Notes under the pieces: model-generated
What the model saw: the letters and a program-made list of their open reading frames with translations, nothing else
Databases searched by the model: none
What the model was told of the DNA's origin: nothing
Part shown: piece by piece, positions 54,903 to 64,000 of the stretch
Layout of the letters: every line of letters begins with the position of its first letter
Numbering within the stretch: position 1 is the first letter of the stretch
Origin: Bryopsis sp. KO-2023
Taxonomy: Eukaryota; Chlorophyta; Ulvophyceae; Bryopsidales; Bryopsidaceae
NCBI GenBank assembly: GCA_030272585.1
Contig: BSYQ01000004.1
Location: 4,588,001 to 4,652,000, forward strand
Reading direction: 5' to 3'
DNA length: 64,000 nucleotides
Program-made: the position numbers and the translations under genes

Positions 54903-57900
54903 TTATCCGGACTGAAGCTCCAACCCGGGTGGAGCTCCAGCATAATCGAACCTGCAAAACAGATATCAAGAAAAAAGGGAATTCAAGTCACACAATGTCC
55001 ATTCGACTGAACAGCGAAAACTACAATTTAACAAAAAAAATATATATATATATATATATTTATTATTATTCAACAAAAAAACAGAGAAAACAATCAGTGT
55101 GTGTTTTGAGGTCTTTTGGTTTGTCATTTTTCAATTTCTTCCAAAAAATACATTTAAGAAACCGTCCATTTAAACAAAAAATAACCATCCAAATAAAAAA
55201 TATATATATATATATATATCTGAGATGACAAGAGTTGAATACACTTTAAGATAAATGTGTAAAAAAATATTTACGGGATGATACCTGATCTCAAGAAGCT
55301 TTATAAATCCTTCTCCGGAAGTCACAGTCATCGTCAGAAAGCAGTTTTGACCGGCCTGGGAAATCTCCATCGTGGCAACGTAGCCACCCGGCTGCACCTC
55401 CCCACCGGCAACGGAAATCGACTCGCCACACACAACCTTGAACTCAAGGCTTCCAAACCATTCACCCCATTTCTTCACCTGTGCATCAAATTCAAAACAC
55501 TAATTGTCTTATTTTTTTAAAATTCGATCTAAAACACAGTGGGACACCAAATTATAAAAGAGAAAAAGGCACAAAAAGAAACCAGAAGATCGTCACTCAG
55601 GAAAGTTTACGTGCAAAAAAAAAACTCTTTTCTTTTTTTTATTGCTAAATTCAGCTGTTTTGCTGTTGGAAAAACCATACCATAAATACAGCTGTTGATG
55701 TTAAAAAACCTCATACCATGAACAGCACTAACATATGTAATTTTTTTTGTTATAATATTTTATATTTAAAAAATGAAAAAAATGAAATTTTAGCATTGTT
55801 CCCTCACCCTGATGTTGAAAGTCCCCGTCCTAGCAACGATAACCTTATATTTCAAATAATTCCCTGGAACCACATTCCCCTCGGTGCTGTGCTCGAAGAG
55901 CGTCCAGTCCCCAGATTTCTCCCCCGCACCCGAAGGAAGGATCAGCCCCGAGGAAGAACCAGGGTAGCCAATGAAAAACACCGGCACCGTGAAAGAGCCA
56001 CTATCTTTCAGAATTCCTTGCCACCAATTCCAGAGTTTGGACCTCAGGTGGTCCATCATTTCCAGGTTCAAGGAGGGGGCACTCTCCTGACGGTCGTCCG
56101 CCAAATTGTACAGAGCCTCACCCCCGTTCCAGTTGATCAATTTCCAGTTGCCCTGGCGGGCAGCCCATCGACCTTCCCTTCCTAAGATGAGTCCGGATTT
56201 ATCTTTGCCGAAATCTGGGAGGAGTTGGTAGCCCCCGAATCGGGTCCATTCTGGGGCCATAATCGTGTGATATAGGGTCCTATGTGTGGAGCAAAAAAGC
56301 AAACACCATCATTCACCCACTTTTCCAAAAACACAATGGTCCAAAGGAGAATAACACCAACTCCCTATTTAAAAAAAAAAAGCCAGGAAAAAAAAAAAAG
56401 CAAAACGCAACCTCTCCTCCCCTCCATACAAAAAAACATGACCAGCGTGGAGTTTCCACGTTATTTCCACACCAAACCCCCCCTTTGAGAAATAAAGCAA
56501 ACGAAAAAAGAATGTGGATTGGATTTCGAATTGAGCTGTGGTTTTTGGAAAATGGGGTTATATACCTTTGGGAAAAGCCACCATCTTCCTCGGGGTTATA
56601 CAGGACCGGAGTGAGACTGACTCCATCCAGTGGTTTAGCCCCAGGGGCGGCCCCCGCTATATCTGCAACCGTCGGCAGGATATCTTCCACCATTGCCAAT
56701 TGGGAGGGTGCAACCGTCCCGCCAGGGAAATTCCCCCTCCATCGTACAAACAATGGACTGCGAACCCCATTTTCAGTAACCTATGAAAAACCCCCACACC
56801 GTTGCCCCCTCAAAAAAAAATCAGGCAAAGGAAAAAAACCACCCAAGGAGAACATACAAAAGCTTGTATTCGAGGGGGGGGGGGGGCTTTCAGATGTTCT
56901 GAATTGATCGATGGATGGATTTTTGAAAAACGGAGAAGTGCATTACCTGTCCTTTTTCTCCTTTCAAGCCATGATGATTCCGCCTCCACCAATCATCCAT
57001 CAAATGCTGCCCCGTGGCACCATTGTCCGAAAAAAACATCACCACGGTATCGTCCCCCAGCCCACTCTCATCCAAATGATTCAGAACCCTCCCCACGGCG
57101 GAGTCCATCATTTCGATCATCCCATAGAGAGTTGACAGACCGTGGGAAAGCCCCTTGGCCAAATACTTCTGTATCAGATCAGCTCGGGCATGCCAATACT
57201 CGGGCTGTCCCCCTTCCGCATAACCCAAGTGAGGTGTCATGAAAGGCACGTACAGCAGGAAGGGCAGCCCCTCGCTGGTTTTTCTGTCGATGAAATTCGT
57301 TGCCCAGGACGCTATTGTGTCTTGGACCCAGCCTCCGGTTTGGACCGTCCTGCCATTGCAGGTGGCCTTGTTGTTTAGGTAATGGTACAGCTCTGTGGTG
57401 CAAGCTTCTCGGAAGCCTCGTTGCCATGGAAAGTAGCCGTCTGACTTTCCATTGTGCCTATACCCCAAACAAACATTCCTCAACACATTACCGATGTACC
57501 CTTTTTGAATTGGACACGCTCGATTGCATAAATAAAACAGGGGTACTTGAGGGAACAATCAAGAAACCTGACCAACGTGGGGGCTTTCCACTGATGATGA
57601 AATTTTATCAACATTAGTTTCTTGCTGCAAAGGTGAATTAGCAATGGAAAATCTCACTCATGATCTTGAAAGCCTATTCCACTCTTAAATCAAATGCATG
57701 GATCACTCAAACATTAGGCTCCGGCCAGGACACAACAGAAGAGCAAATCGACCAACCAACAAAGAACTTTGCCTCCCAGAAGGATTTTGAAGTAACAGAA
57801 GTCCTGAAACGCTCACCATTTTCCAAATAACCCTGTAGCATATCCTGCATCTGACAGGACATTACCAATGGTTGATTCGTCAAGATTAATGTAATCGCGT

Positions 57901-58680
57901 CCCCCATGGACGCCCCACACCCCTGTCCGTAAAGGGTACCTAGAATAATAAAAGGAAGAGGAAAAAAATCCATCAACACCTTTTTTTCACAAAAAATTAC
58001 ATGCAAATGTGAGTCCGTTTTACTGCAGGTTATGATTTGCCTCACTGGGCCTCCAAAGAACCCAAATAAAAATGGGGGCTGAAAAAAGAGTCAAAGATCA
58101 CCAACAAAGATTGAAAACCAGAGCCTAAACCTTAATGAATATCGATTCTGGATTGCCATCCTAACCCTTCAAACCCAAACAGGCGTCATTTCTTGAACAC
58201 AAGCTGACCAACCGCGTTCTGTCCAGAAGGTTTTTCCTCAACGGACAGCGCAGCATGAACAATTGTCGTAACGTTATTTTACGAGCGTTACAATCAAAGC
58301 AAAGCGAGCGCGAACCCCCCACGATCTTGGGCGTTTCTGATCGGACCGGACCGGCCGAGACACGAGCAGGCACCGGTCTGCGATCGCGACAATGAGAAAC
58401 TGCAAAAACACATGAATCCTCACCTCCCAGTTAAAAGGGCGGCGCGGGTGGGTGCACACACCGGAGCCACATAGAAGTTTGGAAAAAACACCGATTCGGC
58501 CGCCAAACTGTCAATGTTGGGAGTTTCGACGTCCTTATTTCCCGTGGCGCCCAAGTCCCCATACCCCAGATCGTCCGCCATAAAAATCACGAAATTCGGC
58601 TTGGCGTTGGCCAGCCCAACACAGAGCGTCGCGGCCATCGCTAGTGATGACCACGCGCTGAAGAATCTTAAAACTCCCAT
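54903..58680 (-). CDS. Secreted sulfatase (arylsulfatase type) with C-terminal CBM6-like domain, 7 exons
   Basis: Exons: 58424-58680, 57817-57939, 56947-57457, 56566-56780, 55808-56279, 55285-55478, 54903-54951, all in phase, giving 606 residues. Residues 1-26 are a signal peptide (hydrophobic core, ANA cleavage site). The metal ligands D35 and D36 (MADDLGYGD), C75 in CAPTR (the formylglycine site C-x-P-x-R), K126/H128 (GKWH), H203 (TPH), D271/N272 (FFSDNGA) and K294 are all present, so activity is expected. Residues of about 450-600 look like a beta-sandwich ([15 protein letters not shown], later [12 protein letters not shown]), resembling carbohydrate-binding module family 6. This suggests removal of sulfate from a polysaccharide outside the cell or in the secretory route. 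The last exon adds only 16 codons including the stop; reading through its donor would give an AT-rich nonsense tail. Confidence 0.92.
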
Positions 58681-59560
58681 AGCGTTCGGGGCGCCGCACT
58701 CGTATCAAGGTCACACAGAAATCGCGATATTCGTTTTTCGTCCGGGGACCGTATGTATATATATATATATATATATATATAGCTCTCTCTATCTATGCAG
58801 GTGCGTATTCTTTTGAAAGCAAATTTGCTTCTGCGTGAAAAAAAAGTCTGCGTGTTGAGGCGGTGGGGGGTTTGGCGGCGATCGTCTGGATCGCGCGCAG
58901 TTTTTAGGATATGCTCTCTTCGACCAGGCCGAAGGAATATTTTTTAAAGCAAATGCCCCCCGAAGTCACGTCGTGCGGCGCCGTTTAACATAGCCAGGGG
59001 CCATAACTTGATGGCGGTCAGTCGACCCGAGGAAGACAGAGCTGAGGAACTACCGACTGGGTCCGATGGGTTTTCTGGTAGGCTTCCTAGGGTGAAGAAT
59101 CTCATTGTGGTTTCTCTGTGTGCGAAATCGTTGTTTCGCCCCCATGCAAAAAAAAGTGAAAACCGATGCGCGGGGGGAAAGCATGAGGATGGAATATGGA
59201 CGTGTCTGGCAGTGCTCTCAGAACTTCTGGGGCCATTCGATGGAGAAAATCGGGCACCAGCAAGGAATCCTGTCTATTTTTTCATTCTGTTGCTCCAGGG
59301 GTGCCATTGGTAAACAAACAAATTTGAATGCTACCATCCCCCCTTCCCCTTTAAAAAGGCCATCAGCACACCCCTCCCACGATCTGAAAATTTAGCATAT
59401 CCACAGCTTAGTTACATTTTCTGAAACTTGATCGCTATGACAGCCTCCCAGCCAGAAGTCCATCATGATCCAGCACCGAACACAGACACCCCCCCCCCCC
59501 TATTGCTCCATCAAACTTGATTCGATTTCAATTTCACCCCTGGTTGGGCAAAACTAGCAT
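58681..59560. other. Sulfatase promoter side and TAF6 3' flank
   Basis: Holds an (AT)n run at about 58,757-58,780 starting 75 bases upstream of the sulfatase ATG, and a CG-rich stretch at 58,860-59,000. Short open frames have no recognisable content. C-rich run at 59,490-59,500. Confidence 0.5.
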
Positions 59561-62500
59561 TCACAGAACAAGATGGCCGATGTGCTGGCCTTCCATTCCT
59601 GCAATCATGGGTTCAGAGGGAATATCCTCGATTGCTATCAACCCGGATTCTGAGGAGGCGCTGCTTCTCACCACATCATGCAAAGCGGACTGACACTGCA
59701 AAACCTGCAAAAGCAACAGCCCGTCGTATCAAATAGCTTGGTTTCCCACGAGTGTGTGTGTGTGTGGGGGGGGGGGGGATATCAGAGCTGATTTGCTGGG
59801 TCAAGATCTTTTATGCATGAACATAATTGTGGTGGATCCATGCATCTTGTGATTGGGTGGTTGATTTTGAGGAGGAGGACATTTGCATCACATCTCATTA
59901 GCAGTATCAGCCACAATTCATGAAATTTGCACTTCTTAAATCTGCGATTCGTTGGGGATTTGCTTATTAAAAAAGAAAAAGATACAACTATTTTTTTATT
60001 CTGTTTTATTACTGTTTCTCTTTTTTATTTTTTGGGGGAAATTGGGAATAAAATAATATTATTGAAAAAAAAAACACTGACCTCATGATACTGTCCGGTC
60101 GAATCCTTAAGATTTTCTAGTCTCTTCTCCAGTTTGCCAGCCACAGTGCTCAGTAATTGAGAAACAGAAGGAACTTCACACACTTTCAATTCATGGAGCC
60201 CAACAATCGCACCTACAAAAAAACAGGAAAACGCAAACACACACACAGTTCATTTTCAAGGGATACCCAAAACAACTGCATCCTCTGTCTGAGAAATGCT
60301 TAAAAACAGAACAAAAAACCTTTTGAATTTTGAAAAATTGGCTGGGGGAGTGCCACGCAAAAAAAGTCATCCACCCAAAATAAACCAAAAAACAGTTACT
60401 CCCTCGAAAACCATCTTGAAGAAACTCACCATACTGTGTGACCAGCGGTCTGTCTTGTTTCAAGCATTCACACAGCTCCCTAGAAATCCTGCCCCTCAAA
60501 TCGTTCAAAGAGTTCCCGAAAACCTCCACCGAAACCCGCAACACCACCGCCGCCAGTTTTCTCAAGCCCCAATGGTCCTTTTTCGTTCCGGCCGTGGCTT
60601 CCCCTTGCTCCTCCACCCCCAACGAACTCGACAAAAGACATGACGAAACGGTGGGTAAAATCTGATGCCCGTATCGCTCCAAATCCAAATGCGAATTTTG
60701 AACGAGGTTGCCCATCAGAAGGAGGACTCGGTGGATGATAAGAGTGTCGGTCAAAAAGTGTTTTTTCACTTGCCGAGTGATGTACCGGACGAGGTAGGGA
60801 ACCAGAGGCTGGAGTGCTGTAAAAAAACAACCCAGAAAAGAGGTGGGGGGCGGCGGAGGGGGAAAGACGCACACACACAATCACATCAAAGTAATCTTTA
60901 GCATAACAAACCATGCTGCAGACACTTTTCATTTTCATTTCCATTTTGTACTTTTTCATTTTCTGTTTTTTTTTTGGGGGGGGGGGGGGGGGGAGGGGGT
61001 TTCCAGCTGCATCCATGTGGTGTGTTTTTCCGTACCAGCATCTTGAGACATGCTTTCCAGCACTTGCATGTTTTCGAAACTGCTGACATCTGTACCAGAA
61101 GCTTCCACAGCGTTTTGAACCTGCAATAATATCAAACGTTTAGTATGTCATTGCATGGAAACCCCCTCTTAGCTTGTCTTAGATCAAGAAAGTCGGCAAA
61201 CAGACCATTATTTTGCTATTCTTTTCTCCCGAAGAAAACAAGGGTCCACATTTTTTTTTTCTCGGATGATCAAAGTGTAATTTGGGAAAGAAACAAAAAA
61301 ACAAGTCAAGGAACGGGGCTGGAAAAAGCACCTTTCGAAAACATGTCTGCTGCTCCTCGCTCAGAATATGCACGACCGGAAGATTCAACTCCACGTTGCC
61401 ATCGATCATTCCGCTCAAAACCGATCTCGAATTTCCTGGAAAAAAAATAAACATATGCCAAGAAATCCAAGAAATCAACGATTAGGTTGAATTTTTTTTC
61501 GGCCACAGGAAATTCTGGTCTGAGTTTTTCCCGAACAGAAGAAGATGAACTGAAATTCAAAAATCAGAAAACACTATCAGAAGCTCATCCATTTTCCATT
61601 TTCCTTTTCCTTTTTCATATTTGCTGCAACTTCAACGATCATTCTCGAACCTCTTTTTCTCGCTCGCCCGTCGCCTTTCATGATGTCCGTTTTCCTCTTC
61701 TTTTTCGAGACCGGCCGATTTTCCGGGATGTCCGGTTGAATTCCATCGATCGCCAGCCAGTGAGGGGAAACGGTTGCATCCACTGGTGCAGTTGGTAGGG
61801 ACATGCTATCCACCTTTGAAAGAAAAAGAAAGGGCACAAAAACATCTCTAAATTGCCAAAAAATAATAAAGACTTTACACTGCGCAGCGCTCCACAATAA
61901 CCACAGGACATATTTCGATATTCGACCCATCCATATCCACCACTACGAAATTACTCCTGGAAATTTTGCTGATTGAAAAAAAATTCGTAAATATGTATAT
62001 GTATATATATGAACCAGGTGTGCCAATTGTGAGTTAAACCTCAAAGAAAATTCTTTCATGATGAGAATGCACAGCACATTTTGTTTCCTGAGACTGGATT
62101 GTCAAGGACACTGCCATTCTTTTTCATCACCATGACAAAGAAATAAAAACCAAGTGAAAAATACTTGAAAAAAAAAAAAAAGCAGACAGGGCCCCACTTC
62201 TGATGTAAGAATTTCTTTGTCCCATCCGAAGAAAGCTGATCGACCTCCAGAACACCACAGCCATTCTCGCTTTCTTACCCGCTCTATACCATAGACAGGC
62301 TACATCATAACAAAAAGAAAAAAAAATCACAAAAAAAAAATAAAGCCTCTGAAGGAACCAAAACAAAACAAAAACACAAGAAAAAAACTTCCGGTCCAAA
62401 AACAGGTAAAGAAAATCGAAACTGAAACTCGAAATCGAAAAGCTTTGGGGGTTTGGGTCACTCAGTTCTACAGAAGAGGAAGCTATATTTTTATTTTTAT

Positions 62501-63035
62501 TTAAAAAAATAGGTAGTTTACTTTTTTTGTAAATCTAAATATATCACATATAAAAAAATATGTACACAGGTAAAATTTGTACTTACAAATTCCATTTGCC
62601 TCATATTCCAATGAGGTCCATCTGACACAATCCAAAAAAATGAAATCTAAAAATAGAACCACCACCAGTTTCCGAAGTCTCCCCCTTCCCTCCCCTCCCA
62701 CCTCGAAGCCCCTCAGTCGCAGCGCATCGTTAACGTCCTCCGTCTCGATAACCGTTCGCTTACCGTGCAGAGCTCCACTTTTGGCATCCTAATCCCACAC
62801 ACTAGGAAAAAGAAAGTCAGCGACCGTGAGAAAAAATAAAAAAAACATGCACACGAGTCCAAACCCTCCGGAAAAAGAGTGAGAAGTGCGAAAAATACGG
62901 CGAAGAAAAAGCCACCTTGACGACTTTGAGGATGGTGTCCAGCGCCAAGTTTCCCAACGAACGAGCGGCTTCGGAAGGTAATTCGAGATTAGGACATAGG
63001 CTTTGCACGGCGCTGGCCAATGCAGAATCCGACAT
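59561..63035 (-). CDS. TAF6: TFIID subunit TAF6 (histone fold plus HEAT domain), 9 exons
   Basis: Exons: 62916-63035, 62702-62788, 62198-62281, 61651-61813, 61332-61435, 61036-61120, 60430-60816, 60082-60212, 59561-59704; the phases close, giving 434 residues, shorter than plant or animal TAF6. Residues 1-69 are the histone fold (LPSEAARSLGNLALD; KRTVIETEDVNDALRLRGFE). Next come DKEI, LPTAPVDATVSPHWLAIDG and QPDIPENRP, the classic TAF6 middle motif, then VVHILSEEQQTCFRK. The HEAT region has LQPLVPYLVRYI, HWGLRKLAAVVL, RISRELCECL and TQYGAIVGL. TAF6 pairs with TAF9 in TFIID and SAGA-like complexes. The usual PLYGF/YGY stretch after the histone fold is missing in this splice form. A 35-nt exon-like segment with good splice sites (62,587-62,621) lies there, but including it breaks the frame. 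The donors at 62,701 and 62,197 (GTGGGA, GTGGGG) are weak, so that junction is the least certain. Confidence 0.9.
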
Positions 63036-64000
63036 GTGATTTCCCTTCACGACGCAGGTGGGGTGAATTACCCAGAGTATACCTGGTGTGTTTTTTTTCA
63101 CCCTTTGAAAGATTGCTGGGTGGAGGAGGGGTGTTGGGAAAAATTGTCTGATGGTCGGACCGCGAGATAATGGTGATCGATCGATCTGAATCAACAAATG
63201 AGAGATGGTGTGTGAAAGGGAGAAATGAGAAAGGTGGTATATGATGCTTGGCTTGGTCCAACAAAAATTGTCTGGAAGGAGGTGCTTGGCATTTTGCCTC
63301 GGCTAGTGATTTTCGTTCTTGGTCTTTTTTTGTTCACCATAACAAAAAAAACAGCAGCCCCCACCCACTGACATGGAAACTGAAAATAAAAAGTGCAGCC
63401 AGTAAAAAAAAAGCATGATCAGCCCAATTTATGGCAACCAAATATAAGGAAAAAAAATTGGGCCGCAGTGTAAAATGAATAAGGTGGTGAAGTCTTGAGG
63501 AAACTGTGAAGCCTACAAATGAAATGAAAAAGCAAAGTGGCACGAATCGAATCGGTTATAATTTTTTTTGCATTCCTTCTTCCTAAAACCACGAATTCAT
63601 TACACCACTCAAGAAGGCTTCCAACAACAGTTTCGGTGCTGTACATATCTTTTTTAAACACACATTCTCTCTCTTTTTTCCCCCCTCCATTTGCACAAAG
63701 ATTTCATACCCAGCCCCCATCAATTTTAGCGATGATATTTATTCAGGCCTCCTTAATTTTAGTCTCTTTTTTTTTTCCCTTCTGTGTCTCTCTCGCTCGT
63801 CACCATTGTAATGAAGCCCCTCAAATTTACACACAGCGTATTTTCATGTGTTTTTTTCTCCCCTCCTCTCGTTCGCACACTCGTCACTTTTTTTCAAATA
63901 GAGGAAGGGAAAAACAACTGTCGAAATGATGATGGACTGGTTGATCTTTTCGTTAGTTTCCCCAGTTTTCGACGTATGTGTACCATTTCCCTCACAATAC
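63036..64000. other. TAF6 upstream flank to window edge
   Basis: Should contain the TAF6 promoter. A minus-strand frame at 63,419-63,661 has a protein-like stretch (MYSTETVVGSLLEWCNEFVV) but no convincing donor or start, and is not called. The rest is T/C-rich. Confidence 0.4.

Noticed and set aside
54925-55285. Sulfatase ending by read-through past 55,285
   Set aside because: Read-through gives an AT-repeat-encoded tail of isoleucine and tyrosine; splicing to 54,951 is in phase and restores a sensible C terminus.
63419-63661. An 80-codon minus-strand frame upstream of TAF6
   Set aside because: Part of it looks protein-like, but there is no start context or donor and no known motif.

Overview
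This is nuclear DNA of an intron-rich eukaryote. Every spliced gene uses GT-AG introns, and the conserved genes are typically eukaryotic: the Fe-S biogenesis factor ISD11/LYRM4, protein-only RNase P (PRORP), a full-length ABCA transporter, an arylsulfatase-type enzyme and the TFIID subunit TAF6. A BASS-type transporter with a long basic N-terminal extension, together with PRORP, would suit an alga or other protist with a plastid ancestry, but nothing in the window fixes the lineage. Introns and spacers are T-rich on the sense strand and full of homopolymer tracts. Exon boundaries were placed by hand from splice motifs, reading phase and family similarity; all phases close except where stated.

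Left third (1-20,700): ISD11 (four small exons) and single-exon PRORP lie head to tail on the plus strand. A 20-exon ABCA gene fills 5,262-19,421 on the minus strand. Its 3.2-kb intron 5 houses a complete intronless BASS gene on the opposite strand.

Middle (20,700-54,000): a duplicon of about 12 kb is present in two to three degenerate, partly truncated copies. Each copy contains, in the same order, a two-exon minus-strand gene for a small unrecognised membrane protein, a promoter-like module, a decayed block with protein-like stretches, a block with two long hairpins, and a satellite array. The satellites belong to one superfamily with different monomer lengths (145/146 bp in higher-order 8-mers; 141/144 bp, leaving a 1,333-codon open frame; and a few very diverged units). 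Inside the third copy a 2.6-kb element with 14-bp terminal inverted repeats and TA target duplication has inserted into a tandem array of about 600-bp units; both of its ends are packed with GCTTCC/GGAAGC palindromes. A dispersed short repeat, a hAT-like fold-back and microsatellites are scattered through the region.

Right part (54,900-64,000): a secreted sulfatase with a C-terminal carbohydrate-binding-like domain (7 exons) and a compact TAF6 (9 exons), both on the minus strand.

The conserved genes show no shared pathway, apart from ISD11 and PRORP both being expected in organelles. The most original content is the three-copy membrane-protein family with its duplicon and the palindrome-laden transposon.
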